A stretch of 57,190 nucleotides of DNA from assembly GCF_002551005.1 (NCBI RefSeq), contig NZ_NVOY01000019.1, forward strand, positions 1 to 57,190, in the 5' to 3' direction. The first letter of the stretch is position 1, and each line of letters starts with the position of its first letter. This DNA is from Bacillus pseudomycoides. GTDB lineage: Bacteria > Bacillota > Bacilli > Bacillales > Bacillaceae_G. The position numbers were made by a program, and so were the translations under genes. Under the pieces are notes generated by a model that saw only the letters and a list, made by a program, of their open reading frames with translations, did no database searches and was not told the DNA's origin. Of this stretch, positions 30,276-45,232 are shown piece by piece.

Positions 30276-32354
30276 ATGACTAGAGAGTTCTCCTTAGAAA
30301 ACACTCGTAATATTGGTATCATGGCTCACATCGATGCTGGTAAAACAACAGCAACTGAGCGTATCCTGTACTACACAGGCCGCATTCATAAAATCGGTGA
30401 AACTCACGAAGGTGCATCTCAGATGGACTGGATGGAGCAAGAACAAGAGCGTGGTATCACAATTACTTCTGCAGCAACTACAGCTCAATGGAAAGGTCAT
30501 CGTGTAAATATCATTGACACTCCAGGACACGTAGATTTCACTGTAGAAGTAGAACGTTCTTTACGCGTACTTGATGGTGCTGTAGCAGTACTTGACGCGC
30601 AATCTGGTGTAGAACCACAAACAGAAACTGTTTGGCGTCAGGCTACTACTTACGGCGTACCTCGTATCGTGTTCGTTAACAAAATGGACAAGATTGGTGC
30701 AGACTTCTTATACTCTGTAGGAACAATTCATGACCGTTTACAAGCAAACGCACATCCAATTCAGTTACCAATTGGTGCTGAAGATGAGTTTACGGGAATT
30801 ATTGACCTAGTAGAAGAGTGTGCATACATGTATGCAAACGACTTAGGAACAGATATTCAACGTATCGAAATTCCTGCAGAACATAAAGAATTAGCTGATG
30901 AGTACCGTGGAAAACTTATTGAAGCGGTAGCAGAGCTTGATGAAGAAATGATGATGAAGTACCTAGAAGGTGAAGAAATCACTGTAGAAGAGCTTAAAGC
31001 TGGTATCCGTAAGGCTACAACTTCTGTTGAATTCTTCCCAGTAATCTGTGGTTCAGCATTCAAAAATAAAGGTGTTCAAATTCTGTTAGATGCAGTTATC
31101 GACTACCTACCATCTCCACTTGACGTACCTGCTATTAAAGGTACTCTTCCGGATACAGATGAAGAAATAGAACGTCATTCTAGCGATGAAGAGCCTTTCG
31201 CAGCATTAGCATTCAAAATCATGACTGACCCTTATGTTGGTAAGTTAACATTCTTCCGTGTGTACTCTGGTGTGTTAAACTCTGGATCTTACGTGAAAAA
31301 CTCAACTAAAGGTAAGCGTGAACGTGTAGGTCGTATCCTACAAATGCATGCAAACAGCCGTGAAGAGATTTCAACAGTTTATGCTGGTGACATCGCTGCT
31401 GCTGTAGGTTTAAAAGATACTACAACTGGTGACACTCTTTGTGACGAGAAGAGCCTTGTTATCCTTGAGTCTATGGAATTCCCAGAACCAGTTATCTCTG
31501 TAGCTATCGAGCCTAAATCTAAAGCTGACCAAGATAAGATGGGTACAGCATTATCTAAGCTTTCTGAAGAAGATCCAACATTCCGTGCTCACACTGACCA
31601 AGAAACTGGCCAAACAATCATCGCTGGTATGGGTGAACTTCACCTTGATATCATCGTTGACCGTATGCGCCGTGAATTCAAAGTGGAAGCAAACGTTGGT
31701 GCTCCTCAGGTAGCATATCGTGAGACTTTCCGCGCTGCTGCGAAAGTTGAAGGTAAGTTCGCTCGTCAATCTGGTGGTCGTGGACAATTCGGTCACGTTT
31801 GGATTGAGTTTGAACCTAATGAAGAAGGTAAAGGATTCGAATTCCAAAACAAGATCGTCGGTGGTGTAGTTCCACGTGAATACATCCCAGCTGTTGGAGC
31901 AGGTCTTGAAGATGCACTTAAAAATGGTGTACTAGCTGGTTATCCATTAGTTGACATTAAAGCTGCATTAGTTGACGGATCTTACCATGATGTTGACTCC
32001 TCTGAGATGGCGTTCAAAATTGCTGCATCTATGGCTCTTAAAGCTGCGGTTTCTAAATGTAACCCAGTAATTCTTGAACCAATGATGAAAGTTGAAGTTG
32101 TAATTCCTGAAGAGTACATGGGAGATATCATGGGTGACGTAACTTCTCGCCGTGGACGTGTAGAAGGTATGGAAGCTCGTGGTAACGCACAAGTTGTTCG
32201 TGCAATGGTACCACTTTCTGAAATGTTTGGTTATGCAACGTCTCTACGTTCTAACACGCAAGGACGCGGAACATTCTCAATGACATTTGATCATTATGAA
32301 GAAGTACCGAAGTCTATTTCAGAAGAAATTGTGAAAAAAAATAAAGGCGAATAA
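30276..32354 (+). CDS. fusA: Elongation factor G
   Basis: A 692-aa translocase GTPase. G domain with AHIDAGKTT (17-25), RGITITSA switch, DTPGH and NKMD; domains II-V follow, including the domain IV segment [16 protein letters not shown] 30276 follows AGGAAGGAGA. It lies in the str operon, 119 bases before tuf, which has its own leader hairpin. Confidence 0.98.
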   Translation: MTREFSLENTRNIGIMAHIDAGKTTATERILYYTGRIHKIGETHEGASQMDWMEQEQERGITITSAATTAQWKGHRVNIIDTPGHVDFTVEVERSLRVLDGAVAVLDAQSGVEPQTETVWRQATTYGVPRIVFVNKMDKIGADFLYSVGTIHDRLQANAHPIQLPIGAEDEFTGIIDLVEECAYMYANDLGTDIQRIEIPAEHKELADEYRGKLIEAVAELDEEMMMKYLEGEEITVEELKAGIRKATTSVEFFPVICGSAFKNKGVQILLDAVIDYLPSPLDVPAIKGTLPDTDEEIERHSSDEEPFAALAFKIMTDPYVGKLTFFRVYSGVLNSGSYVKNSTKGKRERVGRILQMHANSREEISTVYAGDIAAAVGLKDTTTGDTLCDEKSLVILESMEFPEPVISVAIEPKSKADQDKMGTALSKLSEEDPTFRAHTDQETGQTIIAGMGELHLDIIVDRMRREFKVEANVGAPQVAYRETFRAAAKVEGKFARQSGGRGQFGHVWIEFEPNEEGKGFEFQNKIVGGVVPREYIPAVGAGLEDALKNGVLAGYPLVDIKAALVDGSYHDVDSSEMAFKIAASMALKAAVSKCNPVILEPMMKVEVVIPEEYMGDIMGDVTSRRGRVEGMEARGNAQVVRAMVPLSEMFGYATSLRSNTQGRGTFSMTFDHYEEVPKSISEEIVKKNKGE

Positions 32355-32397
32355 TTGATTTTTATCGATTGTTCAAGTATAACTACTTATGTAAGCT

Positions 32398-32429
32398 TAG
32401 AAAGCGGGGCTTAGGCCCCTTACTTTCTA
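32398..32429 (+). other. Hairpin between fusA and tuf
   Basis: Outer TAGAAAG/CTTTCTA (32398-32404 with 32423-32429) and inner GGGGC/GCCCC (32406-32410 with 32415-32419), loop TTAG. No T tract follows; it may be a processing site or weak attenuator for tuf. Confidence 0.5.
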
Positions 32430-32473
32430 GTCTAAATATAAAATAATCTATATAACTTAAGGAGGAATTTAGA

Positions 32474-33661
<1,188 letters not shown>

Positions 33662-33677
33662 TCTTAACTGATATATG

Positions 33678-33707
33678 AAACCCAAGGGATTTTCCCTTGG
33701 GTTTTTT
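33678..33707 (+). terminator. Terminator of the str operon
   Basis: ACCCAAGGG / CCCTTGGGT stem (33680-33702) with an ATTTT loop and a T run. Confidence 0.96.
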
Positions 33708-33738
33708 ATTTACAATAAATAAAATCTATTTTTAAGTT

Positions 33739-33766
33739 TTGACGAGTTTCTTCTATAATATATAAA
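33739..33766 (+). promoter_or_regulatory. Possible first S10-operon promoter
   Basis: TTGACG (33739-33744) and TATAAA (33761-33766), spacer 16. The perfect TATAAT at 33754 is too close to this -35. Confidence 0.45.
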
Positions 33767-33818
33767 TCGCAAAAACTCTCAACCAAAAACTGTAATAAGA
33801 ATTACAACAGATGAAAAC

Positions 33819-33847
33819 TTGAAATTCGTTAAAGTACCATGTATAAT
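33819..33847 (+). promoter_or_regulatory. S10-operon promoter (upstream)
   Basis: TTGAAA (33819-33824) and perfect TATAAT (33842-33847), spacer 17; start near 33854. Confidence 0.8.
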
Positions 33848-33887
33848 AGCAAAAGTACAGTAAATGATGATGTGCACAAATAAAGTG

Positions 33888-33916
33888 TTGCATCTAGGCT
33901 GAAAACATTGTATAAT
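33888..33916 (+). promoter_or_regulatory. S10-operon promoter (downstream)
   Basis: TTGCAT (33888-33893) and perfect TATAAT (33911-33916), spacer 17; start near 33923. Tandem with the promoter 69 bases upstream. Confidence 0.8.
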
Positions 33917-33922
33917 AAACAA

Positions 33923-34358
<436 letters not shown>

Positions 34359-34391
34359 TTTATATAAGTTAAAATGTAGGAGGTGTAACTC

Positions 34392-35024
34392 ATGACCAAA
34401 GGAATCTTAGGAAAAAAGATCGGTATGACTCAAGTATTTGCTGAAAATGGCGAGCTAATTCCTGTAACTGTTATCGAAGCGACTCCAAACGTTATTCTTC
34501 AAAAGAAAACGGTTGAAACTGATGGCTACAACGCAATTCAGTTAGGCTTCGCTGACAAACGTGAAAAATTAGCTAACAAACCTGAACAAGGTCACGCTGC
34601 TAAAGCAACTACTGCTCCTAAGCGCTTCATTCGCGAACTTCGCGATGCAGACGTTGAAGGACAAGAAGTTGGTCAAGAGGTAAAAGTAGAAGTTTTCGCT
34701 GCAGGTGAAACTGTAGACGTAACAGGTATTTCTAAAGGTAAAGGTTTCCAAGGTGCTATTAAACGCCACGGACAATCTCGCGGACCTATGTCTCACGGTT
34801 CTCGTTACCATCGTCGTCCTGGTTCAATGGGGCCTGTTGCTCCGAACCGTGTATTCAAAGGCAAAAAACTTGCTGGACGTATGGGTGGAGACCAAGTTAC
34901 TATTCAAAACTTAGAAATCGTTCAAGTTGATGTTGAACGTAATTTACTATTAGTAAAAGGCAACGTTCCTGGCGCTAAGAAATCTCTTGTAGTTGTTCGT
35001 AGTGCTGTTAAGGCTAGCAAATAA
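34392..35024 (+). CDS. rplC: 50S ribosomal protein L3
   Basis: A 210-aa primary 23S rRNA-binding protein whose long loop approaches the peptidyl-transferase centre. KKIGMTQVF at the N terminus, the extended loop with [22 protein letters not shown], and MAGRMGGD-like segment [15 protein letters not shown] 34392 follows AGGAGGTG. Lies 33 bases after rpsJ. Confidence 0.98.
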   Translation: MTKGILGKKIGMTQVFAENGELIPVTVIEATPNVILQKKTVETDGYNAIQLGFADKREKLANKPEQGHAAKATTAPKRFIRELRDADVEGQEVGQEVKVEVFAAGETVDVTGISKGKGFQGAIKRHGQSRGPMSHGSRYHRRPGSMGPVAPNRVFKGKKLAGRMGGDQVTIQNLEIVQVDVERNLLLVKGNVPGAKKSLVVVRSAVKASK

Positions 35025-35050
35025 TTTTCTGTAAGAAAGGAGGAACCCCA

Positions 35051-35674
35051 ATGCCAAAAGTAAAGTTATATAACCAAACTGGTTCTGAAGTTGGTGAAAT
35101 CCAATTAGCTGAAACTATTTTCGGTATCGAACCAAACCAAGCTGTACTTTTCGAAGCAGTATTGATGCAACGTGCATCTTTACGCCAAGGTACACACAAA
35201 GTAAAAACTCGCTCTGAAGTGCGCGGTGGAGGTCGTAAACCATGGCGTCAAAAAGGAACTGGACGTGCTCGTCAAGGCTCTATCCGTTCTCCTCAATGGC
35301 GCGGTGGTGGTACGGTATTCGGACCTACACCAAGAAGCTATGCTTACAAACTACCTAAAAAAGTTCGTCGCTTAGCTATTAAATCTGCATTAGCTACTAA
35401 AGTGGTTGAGAACAACATCGTAGTTCTTGAGGATTTAGTATTAAATGCACCAAAAACAAAAGACATGGTAGCAGTTCTTAAAGGATTAACTGTTGAGAAG
35501 AAAGCTCTTATTGTAACTGCTGATGTAAACGAAGCAGTTGAGTTATCTGCTCGCAATATTCCTGGAGTAACAGTAATCACTGCTGATGGCGTGAACGTTT
35601 TAGACGTGCTTCATCATGATAAGCTAATCATGACAAAAGCGGCAGTGGAAAAAGTAGAGGAGGTGCTTGCATAA
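35051..35674 (+). CDS. rplD: 50S ribosomal protein L4
   Basis: A 207-aa protein lining the exit tunnel. The tunnel loop with [22 protein letters not shown] is intact, so no macrolide-resistance change is visible there. The C-terminal globular domain follows. ATG 35051 follows AAAGGAGGA. Stop and the rplW start share one base (TAATG), so the pair is translationally coupled. Confidence 0.98.
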   Translation: MPKVKLYNQTGSEVGEIQLAETIFGIEPNQAVLFEAVLMQRASLRQGTHKVKTRSEVRGGGRKPWRQKGTGRARQGSIRSPQWRGGGTVFGPTPRSYAYKLPKKVRRLAIKSALATKVVENNIVVLEDLVLNAPKTKDMVAVLKGLTVEKKALIVTADVNEAVELSARNIPGVTVITADGVNVLDVLHHDKLIMTKAAVEKVEEVLA

Positions 35675-35964
35675 TGAAAGATCCTCGTGATATCATTAAG
35701 CGCCCAGTTATCACTGAACGTTCTATGGAAATGATGGCTGAAAAAAAATACACGTTCGATGTGGACGTTAAAGCTAATAAAACGGAAGTTAAAGATGCTG
35801 TAGAAGCGATCTTTGGTGTTGAAGTTGATAAAGTAAATATCATGAACTACAAACCAAAAGCAAAACGTGTTGGTCGTCACGCTGGTTTTACTAACCGTCG
35901 TCGTAAAGCAATCGTTAAGCTTACTGCTGACAGCAAAGAAATCGAGATCTTCCAAGGAGTTTAA
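35674..35964 (+). CDS. rplW: 50S ribosomal protein L23
   Basis: A 96-aa protein at the tunnel exit, docking site for trigger factor and [18 protein letters not shown] and [20 protein letters not shown] are typical. ATG 35674 overlaps the rplD stop by one base, with GGAGGTG inside rplD as ribosome site. Confidence 0.98.
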   Translation: MKDPRDIIKRPVITERSMEMMAEKKYTFDVDVKANKTEVKDAVEAIFGVEVDKVNIMNYKPKAKRVGRHAGFTNRRRKAIVKLTADSKEIEIFQGV

Positions 35965-35992
35965 TTCTTGCTAAAGAAGGAGGGAAAATCAG

Positions 35993-36823
35993 ATGGCAAT
36001 TAAAAAGTATAATCCAACTACTAACGGTCGTCGTAACATGACTACGAATGATTTCGCTGAAATCACGACTGATAGACCGGAAAAATCATTACTTGCGCCT
36101 TTAAGCAAAAAGGCTGGACGTAACAACCAAGGTAAAATCACTGTACGTCACCAAGGTGGCGGACATAAGCGTCAATACCGTATCATCGACTTCAAACGTA
36201 ACAAAGATGGAATTCCAGGACGCGTTGCTACGATCGAATACGATCCAAACCGCTCTGCGAATATCGCATTAATTAACTACGTTGACGGTGAAAAACGTTA
36301 CATCCTTGCTCCTAAAAACTTAGAAGTAGGTATGGAAATCATGTCTGGCCCAGAGGCGGACATTAAAATCGGTAACGCATTACCATTAATCAACATCCCA
36401 GTAGGTACAGTTGTTCATAACATCGAACTTAAACCAGGTCGCGGTGGACAATTAGTTCGTTCTGCTGGTACATCTGCTCAAGTACTTGGTAAAGAAGGTA
36501 AATACGTACTTGTACGTTTAACTTCTGGTGAAGTACGCTTAATCCTATCAACTTGCCGCGCTACAGTAGGTCAAGTAGGTAACGAGCATCATGAACTTAT
36601 TAAAATTGGTAAAGCGGGTCGCTCTCGCTGGTTAGGTAAGCGCCCAACTGTTCGTGGTTCTGTAATGAACCCAGTTGATCACCCACACGGTGGTGGTGAA
36701 GGTCGCTCACCAATCGGACGTAAGTCTCCAATGTCTCCATGGGGTAAACCAACTCTTGGATTCAAGACTCGTAAGAAAAATAAAGCGTCTGACAAATTCA
36801 TCGTTCGTCGTCGTAAAAAATAA
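35993..36823 (+). CDS. rplB: 50S ribosomal protein L2
   Basis: A 276-aa protein needed for subunit joining and peptidyl transfer. The conserved C-terminal loop [14 protein letters not shown] with its key histidine is present, as are [19 protein letters not shown] and [12 protein letters not shown] 35993 follows AAGGAGGG. Confidence 0.98.
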   Translation: MAIKKYNPTTNGRRNMTTNDFAEITTDRPEKSLLAPLSKKAGRNNQGKITVRHQGGGHKRQYRIIDFKRNKDGIPGRVATIEYDPNRSANIALINYVDGEKRYILAPKNLEVGMEIMSGPEADIKIGNALPLINIPVGTVVHNIELKPGRGGQLVRSAGTSAQVLGKEGKYVLVRLTSGEVRLILSTCRATVGQVGNEHHELIKIGKAGRSRWLGKRPTVRGSVMNPVDHPHGGGEGRSPIGRKSPMSPWGKPTLGFKTRKKNKASDKFIVRRRKK

Positions 36824-36883
36824 TGGGGTTGTAGTACGGTTCATTTCTAGAACCGTACGGCAATCACGAAGGGAGGCACCAAA

Positions 36884-37162
36884 ATGGCTCGTAGCTTGAA
36901 AAAAGGACCATTTGTTGATGATCATTTAATGAACAAAATTGCAAAGTTAAATGAAACTGAGCAAAAGCAAGTTGTAAAAACTTGGTCTCGTCGTTCAACG
37001 ATCTTCCCACAGTTTATTGGTCATACAATCGCTGTATATGATGGTCGTAAACACGTTCCTGTATACGTAACTGAAGATATGGTTGGCCACAAGTTAGGTG
37101 AGTTCGCACCAACTCGTACGTACAAAGGTCATGATGCTGACGATAAGAAAACTAGAAGATAA
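36884..37162 (+). CDS. rpsS: 30S ribosomal protein S19
   Basis: A 92-aa small-subunit head protein near the A site. [34 protein letters not shown] and [16 protein letters not shown] are diagnostic. ATG 36884 follows AAGGGAGGC. A short inverted repeat ACGGTTC/GAACCGT lies in the 60-base gap before it. Confidence 0.98.
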   Translation: MARSLKKGPFVDDHLMNKIAKLNETEQKQVVKTWSRRSTIFPQFIGHTIAVYDGRKHVPVYVTEDMVGHKLGEFAPTRTYKGHDADDKKTRR

Positions 37163-37179
37163 TGAGAGGAGGCACTTCA

Positions 37180-37521
37180 ATGCAAGCTAAAGCAGTAGCG
37201 AGAACAGTTCGTATTGCTCCTCGTAAAGTTCGTTTAGTAGTAGACTTAATCCGAGGTAAGCAAGTGGGTGAAGCGATTGCTATCCTTAACCACACACCAA
37301 AAACTGCTTCTCCAGTTGTAGAAAAAGTTTTGAAATCTGCAATTGCAAATGCAGAACATAACTATGAAATGGATGTAAACAACTTAGTTGTTGAGAAAGT
37401 TTTCGTTGACGAAGGTCCAACGTTAAAACGTTTCCGTCCACGTGCAATGGGTCGTGCAAGCCAAATTAACAAACGCACAAGCCACATTACAATTGTGGTA
37501 TCAGAAAAGAAGGAGGGATAA
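37180..37521 (+). CDS. rplV: 50S ribosomal protein L22
   Basis: A 113-aa tunnel protein. Its beta-hairpin ([18 protein letters not shown], then INKRTSHI) reaches the macrolide site and is unaltered. ATG 37180 follows GAGAGGAGG; the earlier ATG 37162 overlaps rpsS and the ribosome site. Confidence 0.98.
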   Translation: MQAKAVARTVRIAPRKVRLVVDLIRGKQVGEAIAILNHTPKTASPVVEKVLKSAIANAEHNYEMDVNNLVVEKVFVDEGPTLKRFRPRAMGRASQINKRTSHITIVVSEKKEG

Positions 37522-37524
37522 TCG

Positions 37525-38810
<1,286 letters not shown>

Positions 38811-38830
38811 ATTGAGGGGAGGTTTGCAAA

Positions 38831-39094
38831 GTGAGCGAACGTAACCAACGCAAAGTTTACACTGGTCGTGTTGTTTCTGACAAAATGGACAAAACGATTA
38901 CAGTTTTAGTTGAAACTTACAAAACTCATTCCTTGTACGGAAAGCGCGTTAAGTATTCTAAGAAATACAAAGCGCATGATGAGCAAAACCAAGCAAAAGT
39001 TGGCGATATCGTAAAAATCATGGAAACTCGCCCGCTTTCTGCTACTAAGCGTTTCCGTTTAGTTGAAATCGTTGAAGAAGCGGTTATTATCTAA
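38831..39094 (+). CDS. rpsQ: 30S ribosomal protein S17
   Basis: An 87-aa primary 16S rRNA binder of OB fold. [19 protein letters not shown] and [21 protein letters not shown] are typical. GTG 38831 follows GAGGGGAGG and gives the normal N terminus MSERNQRK. Confidence 0.97.
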   Translation: MSERNQRKVYTGRVVSDKMDKTITVLVETYKTHSLYGKRVKYSKKYKAHDEQNQAKVGDIVKIMETRPLSATKRFRLVEIVEEAVII

Positions 39095-39137
39095 ATAGAC
39101 GAATCGGAATTTTAAGTCCGAAGGGAGGTTTCATAAC

Positions 39138-39506
39138 ATGATCCAACAAGAATCTCGTTTGAGAGTAGCTGACAACTCTGGCGCACGTGAACTTTTAACA
39201 ATTAAAGTATTAGGCGGCTCTGGTCGTAAATACGCAAACATCGGTGATATTATCGTTGCTACGGTAAAACAAGCAACACCAGGTGGCGTTGTTAAAAAAG
39301 GTGACGTTGTTAAAGCAGTAGTAGTACGTACGAAGAGCGGTGCTCGTCGTCCGGACGGTTCTTACATTAAATTTGATGAAAACGCAGCGGTTATCATTAA
39401 AGACGATAAGAGCCCACGTGGTACTCGTATCTTCGGGCCAGTAGCTCGTGAATTACGTGATAACAACTTCATGAAGATCGTTTCTTTAGCTCCAGAAGTT
39501 CTATAA
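39138..39506 (+). CDS. rplN: 50S ribosomal protein L14
   Basis: A 122-aa interface protein. [18 protein letters not shown] is diagnostic, with [12 protein letters not shown] and [16 protein letters not shown] 39138 follows AAGGGAGG. First gene of the spc segment in the E. coli nomenclature; here no promoter separates it from the S10 genes. Confidence 0.98.
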   Translation: MIQQESRLRVADNSGARELLTIKVLGGSGRKYANIGDIIVATVKQATPGGVVKKGDVVKAVVVRTKSGARRPDGSYIKFDENAAVIIKDDKSPRGTRIFGPVARELRDNNFMKIVSLAPEVL

Positions 39507-39544
39507 TTTAAGGTATTGCCTTGCTAAGGAGGTGCAGAAGTAAG

Positions 39545-39856
39545 ATGCATGTAAAAAAAGGTGATAAAGTACAGGTAATCAGTGGTAAAGACAAAGGAAA
39601 ACAAGGTGTTATCCTTGCAGCTTTCCCAAAAGAAAACCGTGTTATCGTTGAGGGTGTTAACATCGTTAAGAAGCACTCTAAGCCATCTCAATTAAATCCA
39701 CAAGGTGGAATTATCACGAAAGAAGCAGCTATCCACGTATCTAATGTTATGCCATTAGATCCTAAAACAGGTGTACCTACTCGCGTAGGCTACAAAGTGG
39801 AAGATGGTAAAAAAATTCGTGTTGCAAAAAAATCTGGTGAATTGTTAGATAAATAA
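39545..39856 (+). CDS. rplX: 50S ribosomal protein L24
   Basis: A 103-aa assembly initiator with an N-terminal KOW motif ([20 protein letters not shown]). ATG 39545 follows AAGGAGGTG; the upstream open frame is only eight codons and unsupported. Confidence 0.97.
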   Translation: MHVKKGDKVQVISGKDKGKQGVILAAFPKENRVIVEGVNIVKKHSKPSQLNPQGGIITKEAAIHVSNVMPLDPKTGVPTRVGYKVEDGKKIRVAKKSGELLDK

Positions 39857-39882
39857 GTTCTATATGAAAGGAGGTCCCTTCA

Positions 39883-40422
39883 TTGAATCGCCTTAAAGAG
39901 AAATTCCAAAAAGAAATTACTCCTGCTCTTGTGAGCAAGTTTAACTATAAATCTGTAATGGAAGTACCGAAGATCGAAAAGATCGTAATCAACACTGGTG
40001 TTGGTGATGCGGTATCCAACTCTAAAGCATTAGACAGTGCTGTAGAAGAGTTAACACAAATCGCAGGTCAAAAACCTGTTGTAACTCGCGCTAAAAAATC
40101 TATCGCAGGATTCCGTCTTCGTGAGGGTATGCCTATCGGTGCAAAGGTTACTTTACGCGGCGAGCAAATGTATGAGTTCTTCGACAAATTAGTATCAGTT
40201 TCTTTACCACGTGTACGTGATTTCCGTGGTGTTTCTAAGAAATCTTTCGATGGTCGTGGTAACTACACATTAGGTGTTAAAGAGCAATTAATTTTCCCTG
40301 AGATTGATTATGATAAAGTAAGCAAAGTTCGTGGTATGGACATCGTAATCGTTACTACAGCGAAAACTGATGAAGAAGCTCGTGAACTTTTAACACAATT
40401 CGGTATGCCATTCCAAAAATAA
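39883..40422 (+). CDS. rplE: 50S ribosomal protein L5
   Basis: A 179-aa 5S rRNA-binding protein contacting P-site t[32 protein letters not shown] and FPEIDYDKV are typical. TTG 39883 follows AAAGGAGGT with good spacing and gives the family start MNRLKE. Confidence 0.97.
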   Translation: MNRLKEKFQKEITPALVSKFNYKSVMEVPKIEKIVINTGVGDAVSNSKALDSAVEELTQIAGQKPVVTRAKKSIAGFRLREGMPIGAKVTLRGEQMYEFFDKLVSVSLPRVRDFRGVSKKSFDGRGNYTLGVKEQLIFPEIDYDKVSKVRGMDIVIVTTAKTDEEARELLTQFGMPFQK

Positions 40423-40641
<219 letters not shown>

Positions 40642-40670
40642 TACCCACAAATGGGAAGGAGGTAAAACAC

Positions 40671-41069
40671 ATGGTGATGACAGATCCAATTGCAGATATG
40701 CTTACTCGCATCCGTAATGCGAACATGGTACGTCATGAGAAATTAGAAGTTCCTGCTTCTAAAATCAAAAAAGAAATCGCTGAAATCTTAAAACGTGAAG
40801 GTTTCATTCGTGATGTGGAATACATCGAGGATAACAAACAAGGTATCCTTCGTATTTTCCTAAAATACGGTGTAAACAATGAGCGTGTAATTACTGGATT
40901 AAAGCGTATCAGTAAGCCTGGCTTACGCGTATATGCAAAAGCTGATGAAGTACCACGTGTACTTAACGGATTAGGTATTGCACTTGTTTCTACATCTAAG
41001 GGAGTAATGACGGACAAAGACGCTCGTCAGTTACAAACTGGTGGAGAAGTAGTAGCATACGTTTGGTAA
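40671..41069 (+). CDS. rpsH: 30S ribosomal protein S8
   Basis: A 132-aa central-domain organizer. [15 protein letters not shown] and [18 protein letters not shown] are diagnostic. ATG 40671 follows AAGGAGGT; ATG 40677 is possible. The upstream open frame overlaps rpsN and is rejected. Confidence 0.97.
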   Translation: MVMTDPIADMLTRIRNANMVRHEKLEVPASKIKKEIAEILKREGFIRDVEYIEDNKQGILRIFLKYGVNNERVITGLKRISKPGLRVYAKADEVPRVLNGLGIALVSTSKGVMTDKDARQLQTGGEVVAYVW

Positions 41070-41100
41070 TTAATATTTAAACGAACGGAGGTGTGACAAC

Positions 41101-41640
41101 ATGTCTCGTATTGGTAAAAAGATTCTTGAAATCCCTGCAGGTGTTACAGTTACAGTAGCAGAAAATAATACTGTAACTGTAAAAGGCCCTAAAGGTGAAT
41201 TAACTCGTACATTCAATGCTGATATGGTTATCAAAATTGAAGAAAACATTTTAACAGTAGAACGTCCTACTGAACAAAAAGAACACCGTGCTTTACACGG
41301 AACAACTCGTGCTCTTCTTGGAAACATGGTTGAAGGTGTAACAACAGGTTTCGCTCGCGGACTTGAACTAATCGGTGTTGGTTACCGTGCACAAAAACAA
41401 GGTAACAAACTTGTATTAAACGTAGGTTACTCTCACCCAGTTGAGATGACTCCAGAAGCTGGTCTTGAAGTTGAAGTTCCTGCTCCTACGAAGATCGTAA
41501 TTAAAGGTATCGACAAGCAACGTGTTGGCGAATTCGCTGCTAACGTTCGCGCTGTACGTGCTCCAGAGCCATATAAAGGCAAAGGTATTCGTTACGAAGG
41601 CGAAGTTGTACGTCGTAAAGAAGGTAAAACTGCTAAGTAA
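41101..41640 (+). CDS. rplF: 50S ribosomal protein L6
   Basis: A 179-aa protein of two related domains near the factor-binding site. [21 protein letters not shown] and the C-terminal [10 protein letters not shown] motif are typical. ATG 41101 follows CGGAGGTG. Confidence 0.98.
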   Translation: MSRIGKKILEIPAGVTVTVAENNTVTVKGPKGELTRTFNADMVIKIEENILTVERPTEQKEHRALHGTTRALLGNMVEGVTTGFARGLELIGVGYRAQKQGNKLVLNVGYSHPVEMTPEAGLEVEVPAPTKIVIKGIDKQRVGEFAANVRAVRAPEPYKGKGIRYEGEVVRRKEGKTAK

Positions 41641-41671
41641 ACCCGTTAGGTGAAAGAAAGGAGTGACAAGA

Positions 41672-42034
41672 ATGATCACTAAACCTGATAAAAATGCGGT
41701 TCGTAAGAAAAGACATGCACGTGTACGTGCAAAACTTACTGGTACAGCTGAACGTCCACGTTTAAACGTGTTCCGTTCTAACCAACACATTTACGCTCAA
41801 GTAATTGATGATGTAAATGGTGTAACATTAGTAAGTGCGTCTACTCTTGATAAAGAACTTACTCTTAACGGTACTAGCAACACTGAAGCTGCTACTAAAG
41901 TTGGCGAGCTAGTTGCTAAACGTGCTGTAGAGAAAGGCGTTAAAGAAGTAGTATTTGATCGCGGCGGTTACTTATACCATGGTCGTGTTAAAGCTTTAGC
42001 TGAAGCTGCTCGTGAGGCTGGCTTACAATTTTAA
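41672..42034 (+). CDS. rplR: 50S ribosomal protein L18
   Basis: A 120-aa 5S rRNA-binding protein. [21 protein letters not shown] across its N terminus, and [23 protein letters not shown] 41672 follows AAAGGAGTG; GTG 41663 lies in the ribosome site. Confidence 0.97.
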   Translation: MITKPDKNAVRKKRHARVRAKLTGTAERPRLNVFRSNQHIYAQVIDDVNGVTLVSASTLDKELTLNGTSNTEAATKVGELVAKRAVEKGVKEVVFDRGGYLYHGRVKALAEAAREAGLQF

Positions 42035-42055
42035 TGGTCAAAGGAGGGAAAATAG

Positions 42056-42556
42056 ATGCGTCGCATTGACCCAAGTAAATTTGAACTTGAAGAACGTGTA
42101 GTTACGATAAACCGTGTTGCGAAGGTTGTTAAGGGTGGTCGTCGTTTCCGCTTCGCTGCACTGGTTGTAGTTGGTGATAAAAACGGTCATGTTGGATTCG
42201 GTACTGGTAAAGCGCAAGAGGTACCAGATGCAATTCGCAAGGCTATCGAAGATGCTAAGAAAAACTTAATCGAAGTACCATTAGTTGGTACAACAATTCC
42301 ACACGAAATTATCGGTAACTTTGGAGCAGGTGAAGTATTCTTAAAACCTGCTGCAGAAGGTACTGGAGTTATCGCTGGTGGTCCAGTTCGTGCGGTTCTT
42401 GAATTAGCTGGTGTACAAGATATTCTTTCTAAATCTCTTGGTACTAACACACCAATTAACATGATCCGTGCTACTGTGAACGGATTAAAAGATCTTAAGC
42501 GTGCTGAAGATGTAGCAAAATTACGCGGTAAATCTGTAGAAGAGCTACTAGGTTAA
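42056..42556 (+). CDS. rpsE: 30S ribosomal protein S5
   Basis: A 166-aa accuracy protein. The dsRNA-binding N-terminal domain holds the spectinomycin loop region [10 protein letters not shown], apparently unchanged; [20 protein letters not shown] and the C-terminal MIRATVNGL follow. ATG 42056 follows AAAGGAGGG. Confidence 0.98.
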   Translation: MRRIDPSKFELEERVVTINRVAKVVKGGRRFRFAALVVVGDKNGHVGFGTGKAQEVPDAIRKAIEDAKKNLIEVPLVGTTIPHEIIGNFGAGEVFLKPAAEGTGVIAGGPVRAVLELAGVQDILSKSLGTNTPINMIRATVNGLKDLKRAEDVAKLRGKSVEELLG

Positions 42557-42573
42557 GAAGGAGGGAAAATATA

Positions 42574-42756
42574 ATGGCGAAAAAGTTAGAAATTACCCTC
42601 ACTCGTAGTGTAATTGGTCGTCCGCAAGATCAACGTGCGACTGTAGAAGCTTTAGGTCTTAAAAAGTTGAATTCAACTGTAGTTAAGGAAGAAACTCCTG
42701 CTATTCGCGGTATGATCAACAAAGTTTCTCACCTTGTAACTGTAAAAGAAGCTTAA
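42574..42756 (+). CDS. rpmD: 50S ribosomal protein L30
   Basis: A 60-aa protein. [18 protein letters not shown] is diagnostic, followed by [13 protein letters not shown] 42574 follows AAGGAGGG, 17 bases after rpsE. Confidence 0.97.
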   Translation: MAKKLEITLTRSVIGRPQDQRATVEALGLKKLNSTVVKEETPAIRGMINKVSHLVTVKEA

Positions 42757-42789
42757 TGATAACTCATCAATATAAGGAGGTGCCTGGGA

Positions 42790-43230
42790 ATGAAACTTCA
42801 TGAATTACAACCTGCGGAAGGTTCTCGTAAAGTTCGTAATCGTGTAGGTCGTGGTATCGGTTCTGGTAACGGTAAAACTGCTGGAAAAGGTCACAAAGGA
42901 CAAAACGCACGTTCTGGTGGCGGTGTTCGTCTTGGTTTTGAAGGCGGTCAAACTCCATTATTCCGTCGTTTACCAAAACGCGGCTTCACAAACATCAACC
43001 GTAAAGAGTTTGCTATCGTTAACTTAACAACGTTAAATCGTTTCGAAGACGGTACAGAAGTAACACCTGAATTATTGCTTGAGACTGGCGTTATCAGCAA
43101 ATTAAACGACGGTGTTAAAATTCTTGCAAACGGCGCTGTAGAGAAAAAGCTTACTGTTAAAGCTCACAAGTTCTCTTCAAGTGCAAAAGAAGCTATTGAA
43201 GCAGCTGGCGGAACAGTTGAGGTGATCTAA
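42790..43230 (+). CDS. rplO: 50S ribosomal protein L15
   Basis: A 146-aa late-assembly protein. [33 protein letters not shown] and RRLPKRGF are typical. ATG 42790 follows AAGGAGGTG. Stop and secY start share a base (TAATG), giving translational coupling. Confidence 0.98.
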   Translation: MKLHELQPAEGSRKVRNRVGRGIGSGNGKTAGKGHKGQNARSGGGVRLGFEGGQTPLFRRLPKRGFTNINRKEFAIVNLTTLNRFEDGTEVTPELLLETGVISKLNDGVKILANGAVEKKLTVKAHKFSSSAKEAIEAAGGTVEVI

Positions 43231-44528
43231 TGTTTCGCACAATCTCCAACTTTATGCGCGTTGCTGAGATAAGAAATAAAATATTATTCACTTTAGCGAT
43301 GTTAATCGTGTTTCGAATTGGCACGTTCATCCCAGTGCCTCATACAAATGCAGATGTACTGAGAGCGCAAGACCAGTTGAATGTATTGGGCATTCTGAAT
43401 ACATTTGGCGGCGGAGCCTTAAAAAACTTTTCCATCTTTGCGATGGGAATCATGCCGTACATTACAGCATCCATCATCGTGCAATTATTGCAGATGGATG
43501 TTGTTCCTAAATTTACGGAGTGGTCAAAACAAGGTGAAATGGGTCGTCGTAAACTAGCTCAGTTTACCCGCTACTTTACAATTGTTCTTGCTTTTATTCA
43601 AGCAATCGGTATGTCAATCGGTTTTAACGGTATGGCAGGTGGACAATTAATTTTGGATCCTAGCTGGTCAACTTATTTATATATTGCAACGGTACTAACT
43701 GCCGGAACTGCATTTTTAATGTGGTTAGGTGAGTTAATTACAGCAAAGGGAGTAGGAAATGGTATTTCTATCATCATCTTTGCAGGTATTACCGCAGCGA
43801 TCCCAAATACTATAAATCAAGTGTATGCACAGCAGTTCCAAGATGCCGGAGATCAATTGTTCATCCATATCGTAAAAGTTGGTTTAATTTTGTTAGCTGT
43901 GTTAGCAGTTATTGTTGGTGTTATTTACATTCAACAAGCTGTTAGAAAAATCCCGATTCAATATGCGAAGCGCGTAACTGGAAACGGTGGTTATACTGGA
44001 GCACAAAACACTCATTTACCACTTAAGGTAAATAGTGCTGGTGTTATTCCAGTAATTTTTGCTGTTTCATTCTTGATTACGCCTCCGACTATTGCACAGT
44101 TTTTCCCGAATCATGAAATATCGCAGTGGATTATTAAAAACTTTAACTATTCTCATCCAGTGGGTATGATCGTATATGTTGCACTAATTGTTGCCTTTGC
44201 ATATTTCTATGCATTTGTTCAAGTAAATCCTGAACAGATGGCTGAAAACTTAAATAAACAAGGTGGATATGTTCCTGGTATTCGTCCGGGTAAGAATACA
44301 GAACAGTATCTAACAAAGATCTTGTATCGTTTGACCTTTGTAGGTGCGATTTTCTTAGCAGCGATTGCAATCTTGCCTGTTTTATTTATTCAAATTGCAA
44401 ACTTGCCACAATCTGCACAGATAGGTGGAACAAGTTTACTAATTGTTGTCGGTGTTGCTTTAGAAACAATGAAGCAACTCGAAAGTCAATTAGTAAAACG
44501 CCATTACAAAGGGTTTATCAAACAGTGA
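43230..44528 (+). CDS. secY: Preprotein translocase subunit SecY
   Basis: The 432-aa pore subunit of SecYEG, with ten predicted membrane spans. Visible features: start [11 protein letters not shown], plug-domain region with [18 protein letters not shown], and the cytosolic loop with [13 protein letters not shown]. It begins inside the rplO stop, the normal arrangement. Partner secE lies near 17.2 kb. Confidence 0.97.
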   Translation: MFRTISNFMRVAEIRNKILFTLAMLIVFRIGTFIPVPHTNADVLRAQDQLNVLGILNTFGGGALKNFSIFAMGIMPYITASIIVQLLQMDVVPKFTEWSKQGEMGRRKLAQFTRYFTIVLAFIQAIGMSIGFNGMAGGQLILDPSWSTYLYIATVLTAGTAFLMWLGELITAKGVGNGISIIIFAGITAAIPNTINQVYAQQFQDAGDQLFIHIVKVGLILLAVLAVIVGVIYIQQAVRKIPIQYAKRVTGNGGYTGAQNTHLPLKVNSAGVIPVIFAVSFLITPPTIAQFFPNHEISQWIIKNFNYSHPVGMIVYVALIVAFAYFYAFVQVNPEQMAENLNKQGGYVPGIRPGKNTEQYLTKILYRLTFVGAIFLAAIAILPVLFIQIANLPQSAQIGGTSLLIVVGVALETMKQLESQLVKRHYKGFIKQ

Positions 44529-44534
44529 GTAAGC

Positions 44535-45231
<697 letters not shown>

Positions 45232-45232
<1 letters not shown>

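Noticed and set aside
33754-33759. TATAAT as the -10 of the first S10 promoter
   Set aside because: It is only 9 bases from the TTGACG and has no other good -35.
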